Positions 36,340-45,868 of a stretch of 64,000 nt of DNA are shown piece by piece. The DNA lies in contig NC_009440.1 of assembly GCF_000016605.1 (NCBI RefSeq), forward strand, positions 1,178,001 through 1,242,000, written 5' to 3'. The notes under the pieces are model-generated. The model had not been told where the DNA came from, ran no database searches, and was given only the letters and a program-made list of their open reading frames with translations. Source of the stretch: Metallosphaera sedula DSM 5348 (lineage in GTDB: Archaea; Thermoproteota; Thermoprotei_A; Sulfolobales; Sulfolobaceae). Each line of letters begins with the position of its first letter. Position 1 is the stretch's first letter. A program made the position numbers and the translations under genes.

Positions 36340-37419
36340 TTGATTACTTCCATCAAGATCAAGAACTTCAAGAGCTTCAGGGACGTCACACTTAATCTCG
36401 GAAAAATAAGTGTAGTGGGCCCAAATGGTAGTGGAAAGACTAACCTAGTTGATGCGTTCTCCCTTCTAAAACAGGTTTTGAGACCCTCCTCGCTTTCACC
36501 CTACCCTTTCGCGAGATGGGGCGAATACAAGAACGTAGTGTTCATGCAAGATCCTGGTTTGGATATCTCCTTTGAGCTAGAGGGAAAACACAAGGGAATG
36601 GAGTACAGATATTTCCTTGAGATCAACGGCGAGCACTCCTTCACCGTGAAAAGGGAGGAGGTCAGGCTAGGGGACAGGGAAATAGAGAGGGAGAGAGACG
36701 CGGTCAAGATTGGGGACAAAAGAATAGAGATCCCCGTGAACTACAGTGTTTTCAATTTATTTAACGCACCTGATCCTGGCTCACCTGATTTGCTCTCCCT
36801 TTCTCTGGAGGGCGAATTGAAGGACTTCATGCTAAACTTCTTCAACGACGTCCTTATTCTTCGTTCCACGGAGAGAGCCCTACAACCTGCTCACGTCTCG
36901 GCTCCTGAGGGGATTGGGGAGGACGGGGCCGGTCTCCCCAGGGCTCTGTTGGGGAAAAATCTGCCAGGTCAGGTGAGTAACTTCTTGGACTCCCTAAACA
37001 TGAGCCTAAGGGTAACTGTCTCAGACGACGGTAATGTTACGATCTCCGCTGTGGGGGTCGTGAATGGGAGAGAAATAGTCATTCCCCCAACCTCGATCCC
37101 CTCGGGAGTGGTCGAGATGATAACCCTTCTGACCTCAATCGACGTGCTTAAGCCCAGCCTGGTAGTTATAGACGGGTTGGAAAATTCCCTGCACCTGAAG
37201 TTCATGGAGAAGTTAATTGACGTTCTTAGATACTCTGAGCCCCAGTTCCTGATCACAACGCACTCGCCCCTGGTCATCGACTTCCTGGATCCCTCAGAGC
37301 TCGTGATCCTTGATAGGGAGACTGGAGAGACTAGGGTAACCACGATTCAAGACCCTGAGGGATTGAAGAAAAAGCTCCTGGAGGAGGGTCTGACCCTAGG
37401 CGAATGGATCATATACTAG
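36340..37419 (+). CDS. AAA ATPase of the RecF/OLD-like type
   Basis: The 359-residue protein has an SMC/RecF-like head: N-terminal IKNFKSFRDV followed by Walker A GPNGSGKTN, and in the C-terminal half IPSGVVEMITLLTSI (signature-like), Walker B LVVIDGLENSLH with Glu, and LITTHSPLVIDFL. These P-loop proteins act in DNA repair or defence. No second gene such as a TOPRIM nuclease is attached, so it may act alone. The start is TTG with AGGA upstream. Confidence 0.78.
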   Translation: MITSIKIKNFKSFRDVTLNLGKISVVGPNGSGKTNLVDAFSLLKQVLRPSSLSPYPFARWGEYKNVVFMQDPGLDISFELEGKHKGMEYRYFLEINGEHSFTVKREEVRLGDREIERERDAVKIGDKRIEIPVNYSVFNLFNAPDPGSPDLLSLSLEGELKDFMLNFFNDVLILRSTERALQPAHVSAPEGIGEDGAGLPRALLGKNLPGQVSNFLDSLNMSLRVTVSDDGNVTISAVGVVNGREIVIPPTSIPSGVVEMITLLTSIDVLKPSLVVIDGLENSLHLKFMEKLIDVLRYSEPQFLITTHSPLVIDFLDPSELVILDRETGETRVTTIQDPEGLKKKLLEEGLTLGEWIIY

Positions 37420-37600
37420 GTGATTTTAGAGGATCTATGGGCCCAGTCAGGAGATGAGCAACCCAAAACCTGTGAAAACGTGTATTTCAATCTCTCGGGG
37501 GCAGGTCTCCAAGATTTCTCGAACGCGGTGGACGACCCTTGACCCTCTCTTTAGCTCCCCGGTTAAAGAAGTTTCATAACCCGGCGTGAATACTATACTC

Positions 37601-38428
37601 ATGGAACTCAAAATCACGGTTCTGAGTGACAACTTCTCCTCAACGGTGATACCTCCCCTTCTCGGGGAGTGGGGCTTCTCAGCCCTCGTGGAGTACCAAG
37701 GGGTCAAGGTCCTGTTCGACGTTGGCAACTCTGGGATTCCAGTCCTGCACAACGCGTCCCTCCTGGGATTGGACCTAACGCAGGTAGATTACGTTGTCCT
37801 AAGCCACGGACATAGGGACCACACTGGCGGGCTTGGTAACCCCAAGCTACTCAAGAAACTCAGGGGGAAGATGGTTATTGCTCATCCCGGCGTATTTGAG
37901 CGGAAACTACTCAACTGGTCTGGGAAATTGCAGGACATCTCTATTCCCCTCACTAGGGAGGAGATGGAGAAGGAGTTCTCACTAGTCCTCACCAAGAGTC
38001 CCCTCGAGTTCGTTGACGGGCTGGTGTTCAGCGGAGAGGTGAAGAGGTTTGGTTTCCCGCAGTATACGGGAGGCCTTTTCAGGATTGACGGGGGAGTTAC
38101 CCAGGATAACATGGAGGATGATGCATCACTCTACATCAAGACGGGACAAGGAGCCGTTGCCGTCACAGGTTGCGGTCATGCGGGAGTCCTAAACATAGTA
38201 AGGGATCTCAAGGAGAAGGTCAAGCCTGAGGAGATTCAGGCCGTCCTAGGAGGTTTTCATCTCCTTTCCTCTCCACGGGAACATGTGGAGGAGGTGTTCT
38301 CAAGCCTGCTCAAGGAGAGCAAGAGAATAGGGCCAGCTCACTGTAGCGGGAACTTGGTGAAATCCCTAGCCCAGAACCAGAAGGTATTCGTGGACATGGG
38401 AGTGGGGAAGACCTTCAAGTTAACGTGA
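37601..38428 (+). CDS. metallo-beta-lactamase-fold hydrolase (COG1237-like)
   Basis: The 275-residue MBL protein has [13 protein letters not shown] as the metal-binding HxHxDH motif, then GCGHAGVLN and GGFHL providing further ligands. This pattern fits COG1237. One archaeal member is annotated as a dihydropterin ribofuranosyl-aminobenzene phosphate synthase of methanopterin-like cofactor synthesis. ATG 37601 is preferred to GTG 37586. The exact substrate is uncertain. No other cofactor genes are adjacent. Confidence 0.75.
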   Translation: MELKITVLSDNFSSTVIPPLLGEWGFSALVEYQGVKVLFDVGNSGIPVLHNASLLGLDLTQVDYVVLSHGHRDHTGGLGNPKLLKKLRGKMVIAHPGVFERKLLNWSGKLQDISIPLTREEMEKEFSLVLTKSPLEFVDGLVFSGEVKRFGFPQYTGGLFRIDGGVTQDNMEDDASLYIKTGQGAVAVTGCGHAGVLNIVRDLKEKVKPEEIQAVLGGFHLLSSPREHVEEVFSSLLKESKRIGPAHCSGNLVKSLAQNQKVFVDMGVGKTFKLT

Positions 38429-38459
38429 AACGTTTAAATCCTCAAGTGATACTCTAGCC

Positions 38460-39152
38460 ATGCAGGAAATTAAGGCTACTGACGACGAGCTCAAGAGAAT
38501 TTACGAGGATATACCTTCCAGTTACGATAGGGCAAACAGGTTCATCTCCTTCAATCAAGACGTTAGATGGAGAGCCAATCTAGTTAAGACTGCATTGAAG
38601 TTCTGTCCCAATCCAGGGTCAGTCCTCGATGTCGCATCAGGTAAGGGAGAGCTCACATACGTTCTTAGGAAGTTCACCCAAGCCTACTCAGTGATGGTGG
38701 ATTACTCAGAAAACATGTTGAGGCACTCCCTGGTGGAGGGAGATAGGATTCAGGGCTCTTTTGACGCGCTCCCCTTCAGGGATAATTCCTTTGACCTTGT
38801 GATGAGTAGTTTCGCGCTTCACGCCTCAGACAACGTTGAAGCGGTGGTGAGGGAGATGGAGAGAGTCTCTCGTCATGTTCTAGCGTTCATTGCCATGGGG
38901 AAGCCCGATTCCGTGTGGAAAAGGGCTTACGTTGGATTTTATCTTCATTACGTGATGCCATACATTGCCGCGTTGGGTGGAGCCAAGGCCAGCGATTACA
39001 GGTACATCTACTATATTTTCAGGAGGTTGTACACTAACTCGTACTACAGGCAACTGTTCTCTAGACTGCTGAACCTTAGGGTTTACAGGGAGTTAGCACT
39101 CAACCTGTTCTACTTTGTTGTGGGAGAGAAAAGGGGAGAAGACGAGAGCTAA
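38460..39152 (+). CDS. class I SAM-dependent methyltransferase, UbiE-like
   Basis: The 230-residue protein has motif [12 protein letters not shown], an acidic residue at [10 protein letters not shown] and the post-motif [18 protein letters not shown]. It starts with [16 protein letters not shown], as in UbiE/MenG-type quinone methyltransferases. It could methylate a quinone such as caldariellaquinone, or a lipid. A TATA-like GTTTAAATCC about 25 nt before the ATG suggests a leaderless transcript. The acceptor is inferred only. Confidence 0.78.
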   Translation: MQEIKATDDELKRIYEDIPSSYDRANRFISFNQDVRWRANLVKTALKFCPNPGSVLDVASGKGELTYVLRKFTQAYSVMVDYSENMLRHSLVEGDRIQGSFDALPFRDNSFDLVMSSFALHASDNVEAVVREMERVSRHVLAFIAMGKPDSVWKRAYVGFYLHYVMPYIAALGGAKASDYRYIYYIFRRLYTNSYYRQLFSRLLNLRVYRELALNLFYFVVGEKRGEDES

Positions 39153-39166
39153 AATAAAAAAGAGTA

Positions 39167-39796
39167 TCAAGGCGCATGGGCCAGGTGTGCCGGGATCGTC
39201 TCAATTCCGATTACTGCCCCTAGTATTCCTGCCACTATTACAGCTAACCAGAACAACACGAAAACCACAATCCAAGCACCAATTGGCGGATCCTTGTTTT
39301 CAACTGCCTGAGACCTTAACCTATCAAGTATCACTGTCACGGGATAACCTAGAATTCCTGCAATACCATACGCAACGTAAAGTCCCAACAACGCCAGTGG
39401 TTCCTCTGTCAACCCTAGCCTATAGCCTACAACTCCGTAGTATATTGTGATTAGACCAACGAAGAGGGCAAATATCCCCGTAGTCTGAAGCCTCTTCTCC
39501 ATGTAAACGGCAATAGAGTAGGAGAGGATTATTATACCCATTAGGAGGTAAACGTCGTAGAAAAGAATATTGTAACTGCCCGGTAAGGTCCATGTAAACT
39601 CTCCCCAAAGAGCCATAATCGTGATGACAACTCCTAGGACGCCGGCAGGAATGATAGAGTCATCGAGACTTCTCTTTATGGCACTATATCCCTCCCTCCT
39701 GAAGCCTAGATAGGCCTGAATTGTTGTGTAAGCTATGAGAACCGAGACCAAGGGTAAGGTGAATAACATTAAGGCCAAATCATCTATAAACGCCAT
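39167..39796 (-). CDS. DUF981-family membrane protein
   Basis: The 209-residue protein has six predicted helices and resembles the DUF981 family known mainly from Sulfolobales and relatives (LMLFTLPLVSVLIAYTT..., ALWGEFTWTLPGSYNILFYD, ALLGLYVAYGIAGILGYP). The function is not known. The start ATG 39796 follows GGTGA and is preferred to 39826. It is a single gene convergent with the methyltransferase. Confidence 0.7.
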   Translation of the reverse strand: MAFIDDLALMLFTLPLVSVLIAYTTIQAYLGFRREGYSAIKRSLDDSIIPAGVLGVVITIMALWGEFTWTLPGSYNILFYDVYLLMGIIILSYSIAVYMEKRLQTTGIFALFVGLITIYYGVVGYRLGLTEEPLALLGLYVAYGIAGILGYPVTVILDRLRSQAVENKDPPIGAWIVVFVLFWLAVIVAGILGAVIGIETIPAHLAHAP

Positions 39797-39979
39797 TTTA
39801 ATCACCATGTTACCTTTGATTTTCAAGATTTTAAATATGGCATATTGATTTATATTTTGTTTATAATTTCTAACTACGTTATCCGCAATTTATGTTAATT
39901 AATACTTTAACTAAATGGGAAAACTACAATTATGTTCAATTGTGGATTGATGTGGATGCCAAGCAGATACGGTATGTCG

Positions 39980-40411
39980 TCAAGACTCTACCCTCATTCC
40001 CGTAATCCTAGTGTAGTCCGGGTACCGTTTAATCTCCTCCAGAATCTTATTCCAGGAATCTAGGTCAACTGGCATGATGAAAAGTTCCCTTTCCTCATTG
40101 AGGTTATGATCGAGGACAATCTTCACATACCTCTGAATCCAGTCCTTTCTTCCCTGGGAAATGGAGTTGGTACCATACTTGTCTATGAGTAGGTGATCAT
40201 TGCTGAAAGGCTTCGCCTTGTCCCCAAACGAGGGAAAGACATATTTGTCCTCTATTATGGCGTGCCACTTTACCACGAAGTTATGCGTCTCCCTGAGAAG
40301 AGATAGGCCAAGTTCAGGATCTCGATCTAGTATCTCCATGGCTATGGAGAACCTCAACCTGATCACCGCGTGCTCAAACCTCAGGAGATCCAAGGCGTTA
40401 TGAACGAACAT
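39980..40411 (-). CDS. hemerythrin-like HHE-domain protein
   Basis: The 143-residue four-helix bundle has the His/Glu pattern of HHE domains: RFEHAVIRLR (helix 1), HNFVVKWHAIIEDKYVFP (helix 2), NDHLLIDKY (helix 3) and DHNLNEERELF (helix 4). It should bind a di-iron centre and act in oxygen, nitric oxide or iron handling. It is divergent from the UV endonuclease. With that gene starting at 40499, about 87 bp separate the two starts. Confidence 0.75.
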   Translation of the reverse strand: MFVHNALDLLRFEHAVIRLRFSIAMEILDRDPELGLSLLRETHNFVVKWHAIIEDKYVFPSFGDKAKPFSNDHLLIDKYGTNSISQGRKDWIQRYVKIVLDHNLNEERELFIMPVDLDSWNKILEEIKRYPDYTRITGMRVES

Positions 40412-40469
40412 GATATTATTTCAAGACTCAAGGTAAAGAATCTTGATGTAAACTCCGCACTAAAACTAA

Positions 40470-40478
40470 AATTTAAGC
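40470..40478 (+). promoter_or_regulatory. TATA-like box that decides the UV endonuclease start
   Basis: AATTTAAGC is centred 25 nt before GTG 40499. It supports a leaderless GTG start and removes the apparent overlap with the divergent hemerythrin gene. Confidence 0.45.
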
Positions 40479-40498
40479 TAAGGACCGCAGTCAATTTC

Positions 40499-41379
40499 GT
40501 GAAGATAGGATACGTGTCCACCAACTACTCCCTGGACTGTAGGGCTGACGCAACGTTCAGGTTGAAGAGCTTGACTGAGACAAAGGTCTTGGAGACTGCC
40601 TCCTCAAACCTCAACTGTCTCAAGAGGATTCTAGCGTGGAATGTGGAACACGGAATCCTCTTCTTCAGGATAAGCTCGAATACCATCCCCTTCGCGTCCC
40701 ACCCCAAGAACACGACGAACTGGAGGGATGAGCTGAGAGACTTGCTTAAGGAAATTGGGTCTTACGTGAGAAATAACGGAATAAGGGTCTCCATGCATCC
40801 TGGACAATACACAGTAATAAACTCTGAAAGAAGGGAGATTATTGAGGCAAGCATTAAGGAGCTGGAGTACCATGCAGATCTCCTAGACCTCATGGGGGAG
40901 TCGAGGGGTATATTCAGATACACGTTGGAGGCAGGTCCGGTGGGAAGGAAAGGGGTATCGAGAGGTTCGTGAGGGGCTTCTCTCTTCTTCCAGAAAGCGT
41001 TGCGAAGAGGCTTGCCGTGGAGAACGATGACAAGATATATACACTCCGGGATTGCCTCTTACTGCACAGGGAACTTGGAGTTCCCGTAGTATTTGACAAC
41101 CTCCATCACCAGGTTAACGGTAGCGGGGAGACCCTATCGGAGGCCTTCTCCCTCGCTAAGGACACGTGGAGAGGAACCCCGATGACTGACTATAGTTCTC
41201 AGGAACCTGGCCAGATGCCAGGGGTTCACGCCAATACTCTAGATGAAAACGACTTCAGAGAGTACATTGGGGAAATATCCAGGATTGGAGACGCAGAAAT
41301 CATGTTGGAGATAAGGGACAAAGAGAGAAGCGCGCTTAGGGCAGTTGAGATTCTCAAGGCTGTTAACCTGCTCGGTTAG
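40499..41379 (+). pseudogene. uvsE: UV damage endonuclease (UvdE/UvsE), frameshifted
   Basis: The first part (VKIGYVSTNYSL... to SMHPGQYTVINS...ELEYHADLLDLM) and the second part (IHVGGRSGGKERGIERF..., RLAVENDD, VPVVFDNLHHQ, GVHANTLDENDF) together form a complete UVDE TIM barrel of about 293 residues. The break is at ATGGGGGAGTCGAGG near 40892-40900. With one extra G it reads LMGGVEGYIQIHVGG. Without it the frame ends at 40972. UVDE nicks DNA beside UV photoproducts. The gene may be inactive, or the missing G may be a sequence error. Confidence 0.8.
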
Positions 41380-41393
41380 CTATTGGCATTCAG

Positions 41394-42740
41394 TCACACA
41401 CAACAGCTTAACCTACTCACGTCAGACCTAAATGCCAGTGCAACTAACCTGAGGGATTCGGCGATTGTTGGAAACATGTGCACTGTATCTATGAGGTCGT
41501 GCACCGTGGCCCCAAACCTTATCGCAAGAGCAGCTTCACCGATCATCTCCGCGACGTTCTCTCCGACGGCATGAACTCCAACGATCCTCCCGTTCATGGT
41601 TACCATCTTGACGAAACCCAGTCTAGAGTTGATGATCTCAGCCTTTGCCACTGAGCTCATGGGAAGAACCCTTGCCTCAACTTCACCTTCCTTAGCTCTA
41701 GCTTCAGCCTCCGTGAGACCAACCCTCGCAAGGTTGGGCTGAGTAAAGATGACCTGAGGGACCGCGTTCTCGTCCACTCTTTTGTGCGAACCTGTTAACG
41801 CGTTCTCTGTGGCAATTGAACCTTGCCTACCTGCTAGGGCCTCCAACATTTTACCTCCCAAGACGTCCCCTGCCGCGTATATGTGTGGGTTGTCAGTCCT
41901 CAGTTCGTCGTCCACCTTAATTCCTCCCCTCTCATTTAGGCGAACACCAGCATTCTCAAGTCCTAGGTCAACGTTGGGCTTCCTCCCCGTGGCCAGGAGT
42001 ATCTCGTCAGCCTCAACTTCGCCCTTGTCCGTTATCACGATCTTTCCTGCCCCTTTCCTGACCTCCTTGACGTTCACACCTGTGACTACAGCAACTCCGT
42101 CATTTTCCATGATCCTCCTTGCCTCTACTGAGGCCTCAGGCTCCCAGTCTGGGATCAGTACGGGACTCCTCTGAAGGATTGCGACCTCAACCTTCATCCT
42201 AGAGTACATCTGTGCGAACTCGAGGGCCAGGGCCCTTCCACCTATCACTGCAAGGGAGTCAATTCTCCTGTCCGGGGACAGGGCCTCTCTGTTGGTCCAG
42301 AACCCAACCTTGTCCAGGCCAGGTATCCTTGGGATTAGGGGAGATGACCCAGTTGCAATCACGAATTTCTCGGCCTCAATTACCTGGCCATTCACCTTTA
42401 CCGCGTGGGGAGAGATGAACCTGGCCTCGCCCTGAATCAGTTCCACGTCATAGTATGAGAGGAGGTCTTCATACTTCGTCTTCCTCATCTCCTGAACTAG
42501 ACCATCTTTCTCCTGAAAGGAACTGAAGGGCGGATATACCTCGCTTCCCGTGACCTCCCTAGCTTTCTTGTAGATTTCTGCGATGTATAACATCCTCTTA
42601 GAAGGGACACAGCCTACGTTAACGCAAGTTCCTCCTATTTCCCCCTTCCCTATTAGAACAGGTTTAACTCCCAACTCGTTGGCCTTAATCATTGCAGCAA
42701 ATCCGGCCGCCCCATACCCGATTATGGCCAGCTTATGCAT
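41394..42740 (-). CDS. merA: mercuric reductase
   Basis: This 448-residue flavin disulfide oxidoreductase has the redox pair in GGTCVNVGCVPSK, FAD motif YGAAGFAA, NADPH domain VIGGRALALEFAQ, ATGRKPNV and AAGDVLGG. The last residues are LSCCV, and vicinal Cys at the C-terminus are the hallmark of MerA, which receives Hg(II) there and reduces it to Hg(0). It lacks the N-terminal HMA domain found in many bacterial MerA proteins. It follows merH by 9 nt on the same strand. No merR or merB is in the window. Confidence 0.88.
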   Translation of the reverse strand: MHKLAIIGYGAAGFAAMIKANELGVKPVLIGKGEIGGTCVNVGCVPSKRMLYIAEIYKKAREVTGSEVYPPFSSFQEKDGLVQEMRKTKYEDLLSYYDVELIQGEARFISPHAVKVNGQVIEAEKFVIATGSSPLIPRIPGLDKVGFWTNREALSPDRRIDSLAVIGGRALALEFAQMYSRMKVEVAILQRSPVLIPDWEPEASVEARRIMENDGVAVVTGVNVKEVRKGAGKIVITDKGEVEADEILLATGRKPNVDLGLENAGVRLNERGGIKVDDELRTDNPHIYAAGDVLGGKMLEALAGRQGSIATENALTGSHKRVDENAVPQVIFTQPNLARVGLTEAEARAKEGEVEARVLPMSSVAKAEIINSRLGFVKMVTMNGRIVGVHAVGENVAEMIGEAALAIRFGATVHDLIDTVHMFPTIAESLRLVALAFRSDVSRLSCCV

Positions 42741-42749
42741 TTCCCTTCA

Positions 42750-42923
42750 CTAACAACAATGCTGGTCCTTCTGAAACGCGTCAGCGCAGTGGGAACAACA
42801 GAAGTAGTGGACCTGCCCGCCTATTCTCCTGGTGTAAAGATTTTCAGGAGTGAGGGGTTTACCACAAGTCTCGCACTTTTCACCGGTTGATGCTTCAGGG
42901 TTAATTCTAAGATTTAGCTTCAT
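42750..42923 (-). CDS. merH: TRASH-domain metallochaperone MerH
   Basis: The 57-residue protein has two Cys knuckles, KCETCGKPL and FCCSHCADAF, and ends in HCC. This is the TRASH/YHS-type metal site of MerH, known upstream of merA in Sulfolobus. It probably hands Hg(II) to MerA or to a sensor. AGAGGT just before the ATG and TTTATTAAAG about 25 nt upstream support the start. Confidence 0.8.
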   Translation of the reverse strand: MKLNLRINPEASTGEKCETCGKPLTPENLYTRRIGGQVHYFCCSHCADAFQKDQHCC

Positions 42924-43030
42924 AACCTCTGGTCACCCTCATCTTTAATAAACATTTCTATATCTGAACAGTTGTTCATCTATCATTAAATACCGAGCAT
43001 ACTAATCCTTTCGCTTTAATCGTTGCCTCC

Positions 43031-44617
43031 TTAATCTATGGAAAAGTACTTGTTCCTCTTGTCCTCGGTCTCACTGTACACTATAACCTTACTAGAGGCT
43101 ATAAGTTCCTGCAATTTCTCGTCTGGAGGAAGAGATTCCTGCCTCATTAGCCTAGCCGTCTTGATTAATCCCACGGGAAGGCTCACGACTATTTCCTTCA
43201 TGTAATGTCCCAGTTTTCCGGCGAAATACTTCTCGGCCCTCCTCAACAATTCCATTTTCCTCTCAGGAACCTTATCGCGCACGAACTTGCTCCTTATCCA
43301 CTTCCTCACGTAGAAGGTGTAATTACCGTAATATTGAAGGAACTGGACAAGTAGGGGGTTACTCTTTGTTTTCATAACTGGAAGCAGGATATCGTAGTAG
43401 TCCCAATTTAGGGTGAACAGCCTCTTCTCCTTAAGCGCCTTAACGAAAACCCTGGTCCCAGGTAGTGGAGTGTATATGCTGAACTGAACGCTATCAGCCC
43501 CAAGATCGGATAGCCTGTAGGCAAACCTTATGGTCTTCATCATTTTCTTGAAGGTATCGTAGGGTGCACCGAGTATTAGGCCTATTAGGACTACTACCCC
43601 ATTCTCATGAAGAACCTTGACTGCCTTCTCCGCCAAAGACGTAACTGTTCCCTTATGAAGTTTCTTCAGGGTCTCGTCGTCCCCTGATTCCACCCCTAGG
43701 AAAGCTATTCTTAGCCCAGCATCTGAGGCCTTTTTAATCACCTCTGGGTTCTTCGCAGTAATGTCAACCCTCATTTGGGCTATGAAGTTGGTACTTAATC
43801 CCATCTCCATCATCTGGTCGAAGAGCTTCATCCTGTCCTTTATGTTGGGCTGAACCACGAAGATGTCATCCGTGAAGAACACCCAGCTGTAACCTAGTCT
43901 TTTTATCTCCGAGAGTTCCTTGAGTATCCTCTCATTGGACTTGTTTCTCCACGAGTTCCCCCAGGTAGGGGTTACGGAACAGAACTCACAGGCGTAGGGA
44001 CATCCCCTACTGGTCTCCATACAGGCTACTGTCTCGTTCCTACCAAATACATCAAAGGTGTACTTTTCCCTATCCACTAGGTCGAAGGCCGGCATGGGAA
44101 GCTTATCTAAACTTTTTATGAGTGGCCTGGGCGGTGTCCTCTTAATGTTCCCTTCCTTATCCCTGTATACTATTCCCTTCACCTTACCCAAGTCATCGTT
44201 GTTCTCGAGCACGTTAACCAACTCCATCATAATCTCATCGCCCTCCCCCATCACTACAACGTCGAAGTTACTTCTCAGCATCTCCTCAGGGACGAACGTA
44301 GCGTGATGACCTCCAGCCAGGGTAATTACGTCAGGCTTCATCTCCTTTACTCCCTTGGCTATGGACGCAGACACGTTATGGGCAGCGGTGGCGTGGAGTG
44401 TTAGCCCAACAATATCTGGATTAAATCTAACGGTGTCGTTGATCACGTCTTGGATGGACATCTGATCAGCCTCCATGTCTATGATCTTGATCTCATGATT
44501 CCCCGTCGCCCTCACATCGCCAGCTAGTTGTAGCAAACCTAGGGGAACGGGGAGGAATCCAAAGGATCTGAGATATCCACTCCCAGTTGGATTACTGGGG
44601 CGTATGAAAACGACTTT
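43031..44617 (-). CDS. B12-binding radical SAM protein
   Basis: The 528-residue protein has an N-terminal cobalamin-binding-like Rossmann domain (about 1-140, KVVFIRPSNPTGSGYL, AGGHHATFVPEEML, VMGEGDE). A radical SAM core follows with SRGCPYACEFCSV (CxxxCxxC for the 4Fe-4S cluster) and a helical C-terminus. This class in Sulfolobales includes the GDGT ring synthases GrsA/GrsB and calditol synthase, which modify membrane lipids, so a lipid role is a fair guess. No DxHxxG motif is seen, so a B12-independent-base mode is likely. TATTTAATT about 28 nt upstream selects ATG 44617 over 44632. Confidence 0.82.
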   Translation of the reverse strand, partial: KVVFIRPSNPTGSGYLRSFGFLPVPLGLLQLAGDVRATGNHEIKIIDMEADQMSIQDVINDTVRFNPDIVGLTLHATAAHNVSASIAKGVKEMKPDVITLAGGHHATFVPEEMLRSNFDVVVMGEGDEIMMELVNVLENNDDLGKVKGIVYRDKEGNIKRTPPRPLIKSLDKLPMPAFDLVDREKYTFDVFGRNETVACMETSRGCPYACEFCSVTPTWGNSWRNKSNERILKELSEIKRLGYSWVFFTDDIFVVQPNIKDRMKLFDQMMEMGLSTNFIAQMRVDITAKNPEVIKKASDAGLRIAFLGVESGDDETLKKLHKGTVTSLAEKAVKVLHENGVVVLIGLILGAPYDTFKKMMKTIRFAYRLSDLGADSVQFSIYTPLPGTRVFVKALKEKRLFTLNWDYYDILLPVMKTKSNPLLVQFLQYYGNYTFYVRKWIRSKFVRDKVPERKMELLRRAEKYFAGKLGHYMKEIVVSLPVGLIKTARLMRQESLPPDEKLQELIASSKVIVYSETEDKRNKYFSID

Positions 44618-44632
44618 CATATATTGTTTCAT

Positions 44633-44948
44633 GATCTTATAATTAAATACTTTAGTATCTGCTATAGAATAAGCACGTGAAGCTTTGTGACGCAGATAAT
44701 TGACTTGTTCAAGATCAGATCCTTAATGCTCACTCTTTGTTTGTATGATAGTGAGATAGCTCGATTAACATCCTGTTATGAATGCTAGGAAAAGCAGATC
44801 GTTTTCTTGGTCTTGATCCTACCATTCCATAGAGAGTTACGCGAATCTTCCCTTCAAGAAACAACTCTAATCCCGTTTCTAAAAAATTATTATAATTATA
44901 AATAGAAGATATAAGTGAAAGTTTTTATACTAAAATGCGATTATTTAC
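44633..44948. other. divergent promoter spacer
   Basis: About 315 bp between the radical SAM gene and the SRPBCC-like gene. Both ends hold TATA-like boxes (TATTTAATT at 44641-44649 on the minus strand, TTTTTATACT near 44920 on the plus strand). I see nothing else. Confidence 0.4.
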
Positions 44949-45473
44949 ATGATACCCTTGATCGAGAACTTTGAGTTCACGGTTAACGTTCCCAGAGAGA
45001 CGGTGATGTCACGGTTTACCAATCCCTTCTTTTTCGTGGGGAGTTTAGGACACGTGGCTATCCTTGAGCTTTATGACGAATCATCCCAAAACTTCGTCAT
45101 GCCGTCTCAGGCCACCTCCCCAAACTTTACCAAGTTTCACGTAGCTTACCTGTTCGGAGCTGGGAAGGCTTGGATAAAGATCGGGAACGGAGTGAAAACT
45201 AAGGAGGGATTTCTAGAGGGACCGATATACTCACCTCTGGGGATTTCCTATAGGGGCGAATTACTGGATCATGAAACGAAGTTTGAGATGGATATCTCCG
45301 TGAACAAGATGAACGCGGGAAGCTTAGTCAAGATCATGGTAAATATCACGTCCAGTTCCAATTTCTGGCTCAAAGCCTCAGGTTTCAATTTCTCTGAGTT
45401 CATGGAACATATGATAAAGGGGCACGTGGTTCCCATTATGAGCGGATATCCTGTGTCCAAGAGCATGTGCTAG
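44949..45473 (+). CDS. SRPBCC-like hypothetical protein
   Basis: The 174-residue protein has a pattern of long beta strands and a C-terminal helix (FSEFMEHMIKGHVVPIMSG), similar to START/CoxG-like SRPBCC proteins that bind hydrophobic ligands. The N-terminus FEFTVNVPRETVMSRFTNPFFFVGSLGHV matches the family opening. A TATA-like box about 26 nt before the ATG suggests a leaderless transcript. It converges on a vapC gene with a 4-nt overlap. The ligand is unknown. Confidence 0.55.
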   Translation: MIPLIENFEFTVNVPRETVMSRFTNPFFFVGSLGHVAILELYDESSQNFVMPSQATSPNFTKFHVAYLFGAGKAWIKIGNGVKTKEGFLEGPIYSPLGISYRGELLDHETKFEMDISVNKMNAGSLVKIMVNITSSSNFWLKASGFNFSEFMEHMIKGHVVPIMSGYPVSKSMC

Positions 45474-45868
45474 ATCGTCTCAACCCCAAACCTAGTACAC
45501 AGGTTGATCACGTCAGAATCATAACTTAGGACTGGGAGTTTCAGTCTCTTGGCAACAGCGACGAGAAGATGATCATTTATCTCCCTCATGTTGAGGTGAA
45601 GGCCTAGAGCTATCTTGAAGTCTCTTCTTGTTACCCTTGCAATCACCGAGTTCCTGAGTATCTCCTCTACCTTCCCCTTCACTATTTCCTGGTCCATCTT
45701 AAGTTTCACCGAGGTAACCAGGATAAATTCCACGAGAATGTTTGGGAGGAGCACCACTGCGTCCAACTTGTTCAACCTCTCCCTGGCATCCATGTGAAAG
45801 GGCGAGTTCTCGACTAGATCGTAAACAAGGACGTTGGTATCAACTACCGCTATATGCGTCCTCTGCAA
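45470..45868 (-). CDS. VapC-type toxin, PIN domain (second pair)
   Basis: The 132-residue PIN protein has Asp in VVDTNVLVYDL, Glu in LVEFILVT, Asp in EINDHLLVA and Asp in LSYDSDVI. The active-site set is complete. It overlaps the antitoxin gene by 29 nt. It is only distantly similar to the VapC at 9711, so the pairs probably do not cross-react. Confidence 0.85.
   Translation of the reverse strand: MQRTHIAVVDTNVLVYDLVENSPFHMDARERLNKLDAVVLLPNILVEFILVTSVKLKMDQEIVKGKVEEILRNSVIARVTRRDFKIALGLHLNMREINDHLLVAVAKRLKLPVLSYDSDVINLCTRFGVETI

Noticed and set aside
40370-40498. Upstream extension of the UV endonuclease
   Set aside because: It overlaps the divergent hemerythrin start. A TATA-like box before GTG 40499 and the family N-terminus favour the shorter form.
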